Translations under genes and position numbers: made by a program
Notes under the pieces: generated by a model
The model's input: the letters and a program-made list of their open reading frames with translations, nothing else
Database searches by the model: none
Told to the model about the DNA's origin: nothing
DNA from: an uncultured Oscillospiraceae bacterium
Lineage (GTDB): Bacteria; Bacillota; Clostridia; Oscillospirales; Ruminococcaceae
DNA length: 64,000 bases
Assembly: GCA_934448295.1 (NCBI GenBank)
Contig: CAKSEY010000005.1
Span: 124,001-188,000, forward strand
Direction: 5' to 3'
Shown: in pieces, positions 1 through 7,950 of the stretch
Numbering within the stretch: the first letter of the stretch is position 1
Layout: the number at the start of each line of letters is the position of its first letter

Positions 1-698
1 TATTCCGCCATGGTAAGTCCGGAGAGGGCAACTCTCATTCTTGCCCCTGGCGGCTCGTTCATCTGACCGTAAACAAGCGCGGTCTTGCTGATAACGCCGG
101 ATTCCGTCATCTCGTTGTAGAGGTCGTTGCCCTCGCGGGTACGCTCGCCTACGCCGGTGAATACGGAAATACCGCCGTGCTGCTTTGCGATATTGTTGAT
201 AAGCTCCATGATAAGGACGGTCTTACCAACGCCGGCACCGCCGAACAGACCTATCTTACCGCCCTTGAGGTACGGCGCGATAAGGTCAACGACCTTGATA
301 CCGGTTTCAAGAACCTGGTTGGAAGCCTCCTGCTCCTCAAACTTCGGAGCGGGGCGGTGGATCTCCCACTTCTCGGCGGTTTGCGGCTGGGGCTTGTTAT
401 CAACAGCCTCGCCCAGCAGGTTGAATATTCTGCCGAGGGTCTCCTTTCCGACAGGTACCTTTATGGACGCTCCGGTGTCCACTGCCTCCATGCCTCTTAC
501 AAGGCCGTCAGTGGAGCCCATTGCGATACAGCGGACAACGTCGTCGCCAATGTGCTGTGCCACCTCGACAACGAGCTTCTGACCGTTGTTGTCGATCTCG
601 ATGGCATTGAGCAGATTGGGCAGATGATCGGGGCTGAACCTGATATCAAGCACCGCACCGATGACCGTAACGATCGTGCCCTTGTTCTGATTTGTCAT
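1..698 (-). CDS. atpD: ATP synthase F1 subunit beta (N-terminal part, cut by window edge)
   Basis: Catalytic subunit of the F1 head of the F-type ATP synthase, facing the cytoplasm. About 232 N-terminal residues are present and the rest lies beyond the window. The start MTNQNKGTIVTVIGAVLDI is typical of the beta-barrel domain, and the Walker A motif GGAGVGKT is followed by the conserved ERTREGNDLYNEM region. An AGGAAA ribosome site sits upstream of the ATG at 698. It follows atpG by 61 nt and is the last atp gene visible; atpC would be expected next. Truncation is due to the window edge, not to mutation. Assignment is near certain. Confidence 0.98.
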   Translation of the reverse strand, partial: MTNQNKGTIVTVIGAVLDIRFSPDHLPNLLNAIEIDNNGQKLVVEVAQHIGDDVVRCIAMGSTDGLVRGMEAVDTGASIKVPVGKETLGRIFNLLGEAVDNKPQPQTAEKWEIHRPAPKFEEQEASNQVLETGIKVVDLIAPYLKGGKIGLFGGAGVGKTVLIMELINNIAKQHGGISVFTGVGERTREGNDLYNEMTESGVISKTALVYGQMNEPPGARMRVALSGLTMAE

Positions 699-759
699 AT
701 TCTGATTTTCCTTTCCATTTGATGTGGTTGGAAATACTGTTTTATTCCGTCATGCGGAA

Positions 760-1596
760 TCAGTCCAGTGCGTTCGCGCCGGAAACGATCTCGGTGATCT
801 CCTGCGTGATGCTTGCCTGACGCGCCCTGTTGTAGAGCAGGGACAGGCTCTCGGTCATTGCGTCGGCGTTGTCGGTCGCGGATTCCATCGCAGTCCTGCG
901 GGCGCCCTGCTCGGAGGCATACGCCTCGACCACAGCGCACTGCACAAGGCTGGCGGCGAATTTCGGCACGATACGGTCGAACACCGCTTCCGGCGACGGG
1001 TCGTAATCCATCACGCCGTAGTCGCCGATATCCTGCGTCTGCATGGGCAGCACAGCCATCTGCTGAGCCTCCTGCGTGAGCTGGGATACGAACATCGTGA
1101 AGAAGATCTGCACGTCGTCCACCTCGCCGCGGCGGAACATTTCCACAGCGGTGTCGGCGATATCCTGCGCCTGTGCCGGCTTGATGTTTTCGGCGATGTT
1201 CGGATAGCTTCCCACCATGTCGTAACCGCGCTTGGAGAAGTACTCTATCGCCTTTTTGCCTATTGCAATGACCTTCGGCTTTTCAGCGTCGCCCGCGTGC
1301 GCGGCAGCGGAAAGCTTGAGGACGTTCGAGTTATATCCGCCCGCAAGACCTCTGTCGCCGGCAACTACGATGAACAGCCGGTGCTTTATCTCTCTCTTTT
1401 CTGTGAACACAGTGGAGAAATCGGTGTTTGCCGAGGCAATTTCGCACATGGACTTGTAAAGCTCGTTAAAATACGGACGAGCCTGCTCCGCTCTCTGCTT
1501 TGCCTTGCGGAGCTTGCTAGAGGACACCAGCTCCATAGCCTTTGTTATCTGACGGGTAGAGCCTACGGACTTTATGCGCCGCTTGATGTCCTTCAT
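760..1596 (-). CDS. atpG: ATP synthase F1 subunit gamma
   Basis: Central rotor stalk of F1 (278 aa, normal length is about 285). The N-terminal coiled-coil helix with MKDIKRRIKSVGSTRQITKA and the C-terminal helix with YNRARQASITQEITEIVSGA are the family signatures; both helices form the rotating shaft. It sits between the alpha and beta genes, as in nearly all F-type operons. Unlike most bacterial operons it is separated from atpA by more than 200 nt, and that space is occupied by a small membrane ORF (1669-1797). Confidence 0.98.
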   Translation of the reverse strand: MKDIKRRIKSVGSTRQITKAMELVSSSKLRKAKQRAEQARPYFNELYKSMCEIASANTDFSTVFTEKREIKHRLFIVVAGDRGLAGGYNSNVLKLSAAAHAGDAEKPKVIAIGKKAIEYFSKRGYDMVGSYPNIAENIKPAQAQDIADTAVEMFRRGEVDDVQIFFTMFVSQLTQEAQQMAVLPMQTQDIGDYGVMDYDPSPEAVFDRIVPKFAASLVQCAVVEAYASEQGARRTAMESATDNADAMTESLSLLYNRARQASITQEITEIVSGANALD

Positions 1597-1668
1597 GTTT
1601 CCTGCTGCTATAATATCACCCCCGGGAATTAGGCGCGGAGCGTCGTGCCCCGCGTCGGGAGGTCAGGC

Positions 1669-1797
1669 TCACTGAACGTTGTCGTCCGTTGTGATGTATC
1701 TGACCTTTTTCTCGATATAGAGCCATGCCACGCCAAGAATGGCGAGCACGGAAAGTGTTGTGGAAATAATGCCGAGTACAAAAGCAGCCTGCTTCAT
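1669..1797 (-). CDS. 42-residue single-span membrane protein inside the atp operon (unrecognised)
   Basis: Small ORF lying between atpA and atpG on the same strand. It begins MKQAAFVLGIISTTLSVLAI and continues with LGVAWLYIEKKVRYITTDD. A good ribosome site (CCGAAAGGAGCG) precedes the ATG with proper spacing. One strongly hydrophobic helix spans about residues 5-27, followed by a short basic then acidic tail, so an N-out/C-in single-pass protein is plausible. I know of no standard ATP synthase subunit at this position. What is seen is the ORF, its ribosome site and its hydrophobicity; a role in ATP synthase assembly or stability is only an inference from location. Confidence 0.7.
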   Translation of the reverse strand: MKQAAFVLGIISTTLSVLAILGVAWLYIEKKVRYITTDDNVQ

Positions 1798-1815
1798 AAA
1801 AACGCTCCTTTCGGA

Positions 1816-3324
1816 TTATGCGGCGTAGCCCTTCGCGAATTCAGCGAGAATAGTCTTAAGCTTCTCTTCGATCTCAGGCTTCATTACCTTTTCGGTCTTT
1901 ATGCTTGTGAGTATCTCAGGGTCTGTGGACCTGATGTGATCCAGCAGGTCGGACTGATACTGCTTGATCTTTTCAAGAGGTATCTCAGCCAGGAAGTTGT
2001 TGATAACAGCGTAGATAACTACGACCTGCTCCTCTACCTCCAGCGGAGAATTCTGATCCTGCTTCAGCACCTCAACGATGCGCTCGCCCTTTGCAAGACG
2101 ATCCTTTGTATCCTTATCGAGGTCGGAGCCGAACTGCGCGAAGCTCTGGAGCTCTCTGTACTGGGAGTAATCTAGCTTCAAGGTTCCGGCAACCTTCTTC
2201 ATTGCCTTTATCTGCGCGTTACCGCCGACACGGGATACGGAGATACCGGGGTTAACTGCCGGACGCACGCCGGAATTGAACAACTCACTCTCAAGGTAGA
2301 TCTGACCGTCTGTGATGGAAATAACGTTCGTCGGGATATACGCGGAAACGTCGCCTGCCTGCGTCTCGATTATGGGGAGCGCCGTCAGCGAACCGCCGCC
2401 GTAGTTTTCGTTAAGTCTTGCCGCACGCTCGAGAAGTCTTGAATGCAGATAGAATACGTCGCCGGGGTAAGCCTCGCGTCCTGGCGGTCTTTTCAGCAGC
2501 AGGGAGAGGGTACGGTAAGCGACTGCGTGCTTGGACAGGTCGTCGTAAACCACGAGTACGTCCTTTCCCTTATCCATGAAGTATTCGCCCATGGTGCAGC
2601 CGGAATAGGGCGCAATGTACTGGAGCGGCGCCAGCTCGGAAGCGGTAGCGGATACCACGATGGAGTAATCCAGCGCGCCGCCTGCACGGAGCTGCTCAAC
2701 AACTCCTGCGACAGTGGAGTTTTTCTGACCTATTGCAACATAGATACAGATAACGTCCTTGCCCTTCTGGTTGATTATCGTATCGATCGCGATGGCGGTC
2801 TTACCGGTCTGGCGGTCGCCGATTATAAGCTCACGCTGACCTCTGCCTATCGGGATCATGCTGTCGATAGCCTTGATACCGGTCTGGAGCGGCACGGTTA
2901 CCGGCTTTCTTGTGATGATACCGGAAGCTATCTTTTCTATGGGGCGTGTTTCCTTTGCGAGAATAGCGCCCTTGCCGTCTATCGGCTGTCCCAGAGAATT
3001 AACAACGCGTCCCAGAAGCTCCTCGCCTACCGGAACGGACACGATGCTGCCTGTTCTCTTGACGGTGGAGCCTTCCTTGATGTCCTCGTCAGAGCCGAGC
3101 ATTACCGCGCCGACAAAATCCTGCTCAAGGTTCATGGCCATGCACTGTACGCCGTTCTCGAACTCAAGGAGCTCGTTGAGCATACACTTTTCAAGGCCGT
3201 GGATACGCACGATACCATCGCCGACTGTAACGACGGTACCCACGTCACCGAGCTGGATCTGCGCATTGTAATTCTTGATGCGGGACTTTATAAGTCCCGT
3301 TATTTCATCGGGGCGTAAATCCAT
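1816..3324 (-). CDS. atpA: ATP synthase F1 subunit alpha
   Basis: Non-catalytic nucleotide-binding subunit of the F1 hexamer. The Walker A motif GDRQTGKTAIAID, the beta-barrel start RPDEITGLIKSRI and the C-terminal helical domain are all present; about 502 aa is normal. The start was placed at the ATG at 3324 (MDLRPDEI) because the AAAGGG ribosome site lies about 9 nt before it. An in-frame ATG at 3333 (MYLMDLR) sits almost on top of that site and is less likely. It is preceded by atpH with a 25-nt gap. Confidence 0.98.
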   Translation of the reverse strand: MDLRPDEITGLIKSRIKNYNAQIQLGDVGTVVTVGDGIVRIHGLEKCMLNELLEFENGVQCMAMNLEQDFVGAVMLGSDEDIKEGSTVKRTGSIVSVPVGEELLGRVVNSLGQPIDGKGAILAKETRPIEKIASGIITRKPVTVPLQTGIKAIDSMIPIGRGQRELIIGDRQTGKTAIAIDTIINQKGKDVICIYVAIGQKNSTVAGVVEQLRAGGALDYSIVVSATASELAPLQYIAPYSGCTMGEYFMDKGKDVLVVYDDLSKHAVAYRTLSLLLKRPPGREAYPGDVFYLHSRLLERAARLNENYGGGSLTALPIIETQAGDVSAYIPTNVISITDGQIYLESELFNSGVRPAVNPGISVSRVGGNAQIKAMKKVAGTLKLDYSQYRELQSFAQFGSDLDKDTKDRLAKGERIVEVLKQDQNSPLEVEEQVVVIYAVINNFLAEIPLEKIKQYQSDLLDHIRSTDPEILTSIKTEKVMKPEIEEKLKTILAEFAKGYAA

Positions 3325-3349
3325 TAAATACATCCCTTTCTTGTTGATT

Positions 3350-3901
3350 TTATGCTATAACGCCGCCAAGCTCCTTTTTGAGCCCGGAAAGTCTTGTGCG
3401 GACGCTGCCGTCATAGCGGGTGCTGCCGTAGTCGATGATGACGCCGCCGATCAGCGACGGATCGATCTTTTCCTTTACGGAAACGGTCTTTCCGGTGACC
3501 TCGGACATCTTCGTCCTGATCTTCTCCCGAAGCTGCTCAGACAGCGGAGCGCTTGCGGTAACAGTTATCTCTGCGATCTTGAAGTGATCGTTATACGACG
3601 CGCGGAAATTCTTCACGATGCCGTCGAAGCAGCCCATCCTTGCGCGCTCCGTGAGAACGCACAGAAGATTCCCGGTCAGCTCAGAGATCCCGCCGTCCCT
3701 GATGATCTCTTTCATCATGTCCAGCTTGTCTCCGACCGGAACGGTGGGGGTGCCGAGCAGCTTTATGAAATCCGGGTTCCCGTCAAAGATACCCTTAAGC
3801 GCGTCAAGCTCTGCGAGGGTGTCTTTCAGCCCGTCCGGAGCCTCCTCCAGACACAGCTCAAAGAACGCCTCGGCATAAACCTTTTCAGCCTTGTCGTTCA
3901 T
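3350..3901 (-). CDS. atpH: ATP synthase F1 subunit delta
   Basis: Peripheral-stalk protein (OSCP homologue) that links the b-subunit stator to the top of F1. Length of 183 aa is typical. The N-terminal helical bundle starts with KAEKVYAEAFFELCLEE, and the C-terminal part has the conserved pattern KIDPSLIGGVIIDYGSTRYDG-like segment of the family (residues about 150-172). The gene lies 24 nt after atpF and 25 nt before atpA in the canonical b-delta-alpha order. Confidence 0.96.
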   Translation of the reverse strand: MNDKAEKVYAEAFFELCLEEAPDGLKDTLAELDALKGIFDGNPDFIKLLGTPTVPVGDKLDMMKEIIRDGGISELTGNLLCVLTERARMGCFDGIVKNFRASYNDHFKIAEITVTASAPLSEQLREKIRTKMSEVTGKTVSVKEKIDPSLIGGVIIDYGSTRYDGSVRTRLSGLKKELGGVIA

Positions 3902-3925
3902 AAAAATTCCTTTCCGGACGCTCGG

Positions 3926-4459
3926 TCACTTTGCAGTCCCTACATTCTCGAGGAAGCCTGCGATTATCGCCTCGTTGTCCTTCGCCGAAATCTCCTTTTC
4001 AACGACCTTTGACGCAGCCATGATAACGATATCGGATATTTCGTCCTTTATCTCGTTTACTGCACGCTGCTTGTCACGCTCGATGTTTTCCTCAGCCCTT
4101 GCCTTGATCTCCGCAGCCTTCTGATTCGCCTCGCTCAGTATCTCGTTCTCGCGCTTCTGGGCGCGGGCGGTGGCCTGCTTCATTATCTCAGCGGCCTCTT
4201 CCTTTGCCCTGGCGAGCTTTTCGAGGTACTCCTGCTCGGTCTTTGCCGCGGATTCCTTGGCGCGCTGCGCCTCGGCTATCTCGGCAGCCGCCATCTCCTT
4301 GCGCTTGTCAAGGATCTTGCCGACCGGCTTGAAAAGGAATACTCTGAAAAGTATGAAGATGATGAGCGTATTGATCAGGGTGAACACGATGGTTCCCGGG
4401 TCGATCGTAACAAGGGGCAGGTTGACCTGCGCGGCGCTTTCACTGATAAGTGTCAGCAT
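3926..4459 (-). CDS. atpF: ATP synthase F0 subunit b
   Basis: Peripheral stator stalk. One membrane helix near the N-terminus (about residues 25-45, around FTLINTLIIFILFRVFLF) is followed by a long charged, Ala/Glu/Lys-rich coiled coil that reaches up to the delta subunit. The 177-aa length is within the usual range. A short periplasmic-side segment of about 20 residues precedes the membrane helix. It is placed between atpE and atpH as in most F-type operons. Confidence 0.96.
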   Translation of the reverse strand: MLTLISESAAQVNLPLVTIDPGTIVFTLINTLIIFILFRVFLFKPVGKILDKRKEMAAAEIAEAQRAKESAAKTEQEYLEKLARAKEEAAEIMKQATARAQKRENEILSEANQKAAEIKARAEENIERDKQRAVNEIKDEISDIVIMAASKVVEKEISAKDNEAIIAGFLENVGTAK

Positions 4460-4502
4460 TTAGTTCAACTCCTCCCTTTATGCTTTCATCGTTTCTGTTC
4501 TA

Positions 4503-4796
4503 TTACTTGTTGAACAGAGCGGTGAGGTTGCTGAACAGCGGGTTAGCATAAAGAAGCAGAAGTGCGATTACCAGCGCGTAAAGACCTGTGGTCTCGGCAA
4601 GTGCGTCGCCGATGATCATGGTTCTTGTAACGGCGCCGGAAGCCTCAGGCTGTCTGCCGATAGCCTCAACTGCCTTACTTGCGCAGATACCCTCGCCGAT
4701 ACCAGGACCAAGACCAGCGATCATTGCTGTGCCTGCGCCAAGGGCGGAAGCGCCGAGAACTATGGCGCTTGATAAAAGCTGCATATCTTCTGTCAT
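4503..4796 (-). CDS. atpE: ATP synthase F0 subunit c, two-carboxylate (likely Na+-binding) type
   Basis: Membrane rotor-ring subunit: a 97-residue helical hairpin with the conserved loop GRQPEA. In helix 1 the segment GLGPGIGEG carries Glu35. In helix 2, ALAETTGLYALV carries Glu68, Thr69 and Tyr73. The Glu/Ser-or-Thr/Tyr set on helix 2 is the Na+ site known from Ilyobacter tartaricus. A second Glu in helix 1 in place of Gln is the two-carboxylate arrangement described for Fusobacterium nucleatum. I infer Na+ coupling from these residues; proton use cannot be excluded from sequence alone. Confidence 0.97.
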   Translation of the reverse strand: MTEDMQLLSSAIVLGASALGAGTAMIAGLGPGIGEGICASKAVEAIGRQPEASGAVTRTMIIGDALAETTGLYALVIALLLLYANPLFSNLTALFNK

Positions 4797-4872
4797 TTTT
4801 AAGTTCCTCCATTAGTTTAAAATACTATCCCCGCATGGGGAATATAGCCGTTTTTTCCGGGCAGCGCCCGTA

Positions 4873-5586
4873 TCATTCGCACTCTGCGCCGGAGATGTAC
4901 GCCATTGTCAGAGTTGTGAAGATGTATGCCTGTATCACTGCCGAGAACAGGTCGAAGTACAGTGATGTCACAGCCGGGATCAGTACCGCGAAGTTGCCCA
5001 GCGCGAAGTAGATGAGTCCGCCGATAACCATGCCCGCGACCATGTTGCCGAAGATACGCAGCGCCTGCGACAGCGGGTTAGCGATCTCGCCGATGATGTT
5101 GAACGGAAGCATGAACGGCATAGGCTCAATGAACGCGTGGAAATATCCCTTAACCTTACCGGTCCTGGCGCGGTTTATCTGCGTCAGCGTGAATGTGATA
5201 AGCGCGATGGCGCCTGTCACGGAGATGTCAGAGGTCGGGTTCTTCAGACCGAAAAGGCTCATCAGGTTATTCAGCAGCAGGAAGCACAGCAGCGCTCCGA
5301 TGTACGCCGTATATCCCTTGTATTTCGGCCCCATGGTGGTGTCCACCATATCCCGCACGAATGTGACTATCCATTCCGCCGCAGCCTGCCGCCGCGTTTT
5401 GGGGATTATCTCCATCTTGTGGGTGAGAATGAGCATTATCACCAGCAGGACAAGCATGACGATCCACTGGATTATGACAGTTTCAGTGAGATTCCATGTC
5501 ATCCCGAACAGCTCAAAGCTTGCTGCGATATGTGGTCCGTTGACCGTAAATCCGCCTTCTGATGCCAAAAGCAAAGCTGCTGGCAT
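4873..5586 (-). CDS. atpB: ATP synthase F0 subunit a
   Basis: Stator membrane subunit forming the two ion half-channels against the c-ring. Length is 237 aa with five or six hydrophobic segments. The essential arginine is seen in SQALRIFGNMVAGMVIGG, within the long helix 5. The NLMSLFGLKNPTSDIS segment is also family-typical. The gene lies between the AtpI-like gene and atpE, in normal operon order. Confidence 0.97.
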   Translation of the reverse strand: MPAALLLASEGGFTVNGPHIAASFELFGMTWNLTETVIIQWIVMLVLLVIMLILTHKMEIIPKTRRQAAAEWIVTFVRDMVDTTMGPKYKGYTAYIGALLCFLLLNNLMSLFGLKNPTSDISVTGAIALITFTLTQINRARTGKVKGYFHAFIEPMPFMLPFNIIGEIANPLSQALRIFGNMVAGMVIGGLIYFALGNFAVLIPAVTSLYFDLFSAVIQAYIFTTLTMAYISGAECE

Positions 5587-5624
5587 ATCGTATCAGTCCT
5601 CCTTTAGCTTAGCCCTTTCGGGGC

Positions 5625-6035
5625 TCAATAATCTTTATTACGCGGGGAGCGCGTTTCCCACAGCCCTTTCAGCGTGATGATGAGCTTCGGGAAAAACAGC
5701 GGGACTGCCGCTGTAATAAGATTCATAAATGGTGCGACGCCTGCTATCGTCATGGTCAGGAAAAGTCCCAGATACCTAAGACAATACATGGTGTTCATAT
5801 AGCTCTGGGCGGATTTCGCGTTCCTGCGTAGCGCCTTTTCAGCGCTCCTGCCCATCAGCCAGAAGTTCCCGACGCACGCAAAGTTTCCCCACACGCCGCC
5901 GAGAAGCAGCGTATAATCAAAACCCGAGGCGAAGAACAGAACCAGAAGCAGCGCGAAATACACCGCGTTCACGACCAGAAACCACGGGAGCATGCCGCGC
6001 ATCTCCTGTGCCGTTATGCCGTTTTTCTCTGCCAT
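5625..6035 (-). CDS. atpI: AtpI-like small membrane protein (ATP synthase subunit I family)
   Basis: A 136-residue protein with four predicted membrane segments (approximately residues 13-36, 40-57, 85-105 and 108-125), immediately upstream of atpB. Size, topology and position match the poorly conserved AtpI family, which aids c-ring assembly and, with AtpZ, has been linked to divalent-cation uptake in some alkaliphiles. Sequence identity to known AtpI is weak, as usual, so the call rests mainly on topology and synteny. Confidence 0.75.
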   Translation of the reverse strand: MAEKNGITAQEMRGMLPWFLVVNAVYFALLLVLFFASGFDYTLLLGGVWGNFACVGNFWLMGRSAEKALRRNAKSAQSYMNTMYCLRYLGLFLTMTIAGVAPFMNLITAAVPLFFPKLIITLKGLWETRSPRNKDY

Positions 6036-6044
6036 AGCTTTACC

Positions 6045-6350
6045 TCACTTGTGCGGGTGGCGATATTCGTCGCCGTAATCATTGTCCCGGGGGTCGCTGT
6101 AATAACGGCGGTACTTGCTCTTGTCGTCCTTGGCGAACAGCTTTATCATCTTCATCAGGTGGTTCACCGCGCCGCTTATCATGAACACTATTCCCAGAAT
6201 AATGCACAGCACCATTACCCAGTCGGGCCAGCCGAAATATTCGCAGGCATAGTGCCCGCCCACAATGAACACCAGCAGCGGCGCCAGTATCACGAATGCA
6301 AGCTGGCTTGCCACCGCATAGGCGGCGAGGGGGTTCTTCTTTTCGCTCAT
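6045..6350 (-). CDS. atpZ: AtpZ/AtpI-type two-span membrane protein
   Basis: A 101-residue protein with two membrane spans (about 12-33 and 44-64) and a charged C-terminal tail rich in Lys, Arg, Asp and Tyr (DDKSKYRRYYSDPRDNDYGD). The pattern of a short two-span protein followed by a four-span AtpI-like gene and then atpB matches the AtpZ-AtpI-AtpB order of several Firmicutes. It lies 9 nt before the AtpI-like gene and abuts the stop of the upstream gene at 6350. Function is inferred from context. Confidence 0.7.
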   Translation of the reverse strand: MSEKKNPLAAYAVASQLAFVILAPLLVFIVGGHYACEYFGWPDWVMVLCIILGIVFMISGAVNHLMKMIKLFAKDDKSKYRRYYSDPRDNDYGDEYRHPHK

Positions 6351-7135
6351 TACGCAACGGAGCCCCTTGTGACGAAATCCGCCAGGCGCCAGCCGTCGTC
6401 GAGCTTTATCATTGTCATCTGGAGCACGGAATCCTTGTTCTCGTCCGTTACTCCGTTGGAGGAATCGGCGCCGTCAAGGTATGCGGTGAGACCGCACTTT
6501 CCGTTTTCGAGGTATTCTATCGTGATAGCGCAGCTCGACCAGCTCTTGCTTTCGTCCGGCGTGAAATCTGCGCTGATACCCAGCTTGTATACCGTTTCAT
6601 ACTTGGAGCCGCTTTCAGCGGTGGATTCGGAGGCTGCGTCCGCCGTTCCCCAGGCGGTGGGGTCGGTCTGCTCGACGCGCACGAGCTGCTCGCGGTTCGC
6701 ATATACCACAAGCCCCTTCCCGTCAGCATTTTTGAGGATACGCTCCGCGGCGTCCTCCGTGTAGACGGAGCGCACCAGCTCCTCTATCTGCTCAAGGGAG
6801 GTGTAATCGGTGCTGTTGACGGTATAGTAGCCGTCCTCCGGGAGATTCCCGTAGGGCTCGTCCTCGTGGTAAAGCCCCTCTGTCACAAACAGCCTGAGTA
6901 TCTCATGGCTGTCGTTGAGCAGGTCGTGCGCCGCATACTCGCATTCCTCGCGGTATTCCGGGGTGAGGTATGAATTATCCACCACCGTGCTGCTCACGGG
7001 CTCGCCGCTTGTCTGCGGCTGGGAGGGCTTCTGTGTCAGTATCATCACAACTGCCGCTATTGCAAGCGCCGCTGCCGCTGCGGCAACGATAACAGTCGCT
7101 ATAAGTGGAACATTTGTACTTTTTTTAGTGCTCAT
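6350..7135 (-). CDS. Membrane-anchored secreted protein of unknown function at head of atp operon
   Basis: I do not recognise this family. The 261-residue protein has an N-terminal hydrophobic anchor (about residues 10-33, very Ala/Val-rich, no lipobox Cys) and a soluble domain with a mixed alpha/beta pattern ending KLDDGWRLADFVTRGS. That ending resembles the solvent-exposed fold of extracytoplasmic NTF2-like or DUF4878-type domains, but this is only a similarity of pattern. The ATG at 7135 is preferred over a TTG at 7138 because AAAGG lies 9 nt upstream. It is the first gene behind the promoter at 7260-7288, so it is probably co-transcribed with atpZIBEFHAGD. Confidence 0.8.
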   Translation of the reverse strand: MSTKKSTNVPLIATVIVAAAAAALAIAAVVMILTQKPSQPQTSGEPVSSTVVDNSYLTPEYREECEYAAHDLLNDSHEILRLFVTEGLYHEDEPYGNLPEDGYYTVNSTDYTSLEQIEELVRSVYTEDAAERILKNADGKGLVVYANREQLVRVEQTDPTAWGTADAASESTAESGSKYETVYKLGISADFTPDESKSWSSCAITIEYLENGKCGLTAYLDGADSSNGVTDENKDSVLQMTMIKLDDGWRLADFVTRGSVA

Positions 7136-7138
7136 CAA

Positions 7139-7456
7139 GTGCTGCCTTTCACTGGAAATCTGCTATAATATAATAACTGCGGAACCGTCCATTGTGCAGG
7201 ATCTGCCCATCATTCAGAGAACGTTTCAGTGGTTTCAGAATATCTTTTCCTATTATATTATGATACTATAAAATACCGCTTTTGTCAATACACAATTGGG
7301 CAAATAATCATTTATTACCCGAAATATGGACAAAATATAACTTTACATATCGTCTAATATAGTAATATTATACAAACGACTGCGAAAAATACGGCGACCG
7401 AGTATTCGGCAGGCGGAAATTGATTCCACAGACAGATACTCAGCCGCAAAACGTTA
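7139..7456. other. Intergenic region, 318 nt
   Basis: AT-rich gap between the atp operon leader gene and the cyclophilin gene stop. It contains the atp promoter at 7260-7288. No RNA gene or further ORF was found. Confidence 0.6.
7260..7288 (-). promoter_or_regulatory. Promoter of the atp operon
   Basis: On the minus strand a perfect -35 TTGACA (7288-7283) is followed by a 17-nt spacer and -10 TATCAT (7265-7260). It reads toward the gene starting at 7135, giving a leader of roughly 115 nt. Confidence 0.8.
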
Positions 7457-7930
7457 TTATTCTTCGATGTAAACGCGCTTCATTCTGCAATCGTTGAGGG
7501 GTCTGTCGCTGAAATCGGTCTTTACATTTGCTATCTCATCAACCGTATCCATGCCCTCTACTACCCTGCCGAACGCCGCATACTGCCCGTCGAGGAAGAA
7601 GGAATCCTTGTGCACGATAAAGAACTGCGAGCTTGCGGAGTTGGGATTCTGCGCCCTTGCCATTGAGATGACCCCGCGCTCGTGCCTCAGGTCGTTGGGA
7701 ACGCCGTTCATCAGGAACTCGCCCTTGATCTTGTCCTTTGCGCCGCCCATGCCGGTGCCCTGCGGGTCGCCGCCCTGTATCATGAAATCCTTTATAACAC
7801 GGTGGAAAATAAGTCCGTCGTAGAAGCCGTCCTTTACCAGCTTTGTGAAGTTCTCAACTGTGATGGGCGCCTTGTCGGGGTAAAGCTCCAGCTTGATCTT
7901 TCCGCCGTTTTCCATTTCGATTACTACCAT
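7457..7930 (-). CDS. Cyclophilin-type peptidyl-prolyl cis-trans isomerase
   Basis: Cytoplasmic single-domain cyclophilin, 157 aa, with no signal peptide. Typical motifs are FHRVIKDFMIQGGDPQGTG (substrate-binding Arg and Gln), SASSQFFIVHKD and GQYAAFGRVVEGMD. It catalyses isomerisation of X-Pro bonds during folding. The ATG at 7930 has AAGGAGAAC just upstream. It is the last gene of the run reading from 16722 down to 7457. Confidence 0.95.
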   Translation of the reverse strand: MVVIEMENGGKIKLELYPDKAPITVENFTKLVKDGFYDGLIFHRVIKDFMIQGGDPQGTGMGGAKDKIKGEFLMNGVPNDLRHERGVISMARAQNPNSASSQFFIVHKDSFFLDGQYAAFGRVVEGMDTVDEIANVKTDFSDRPLNDCRMKRVYIEE

Positions 7931-7950
7931 TTTTGTTCTCCTTATAATTA

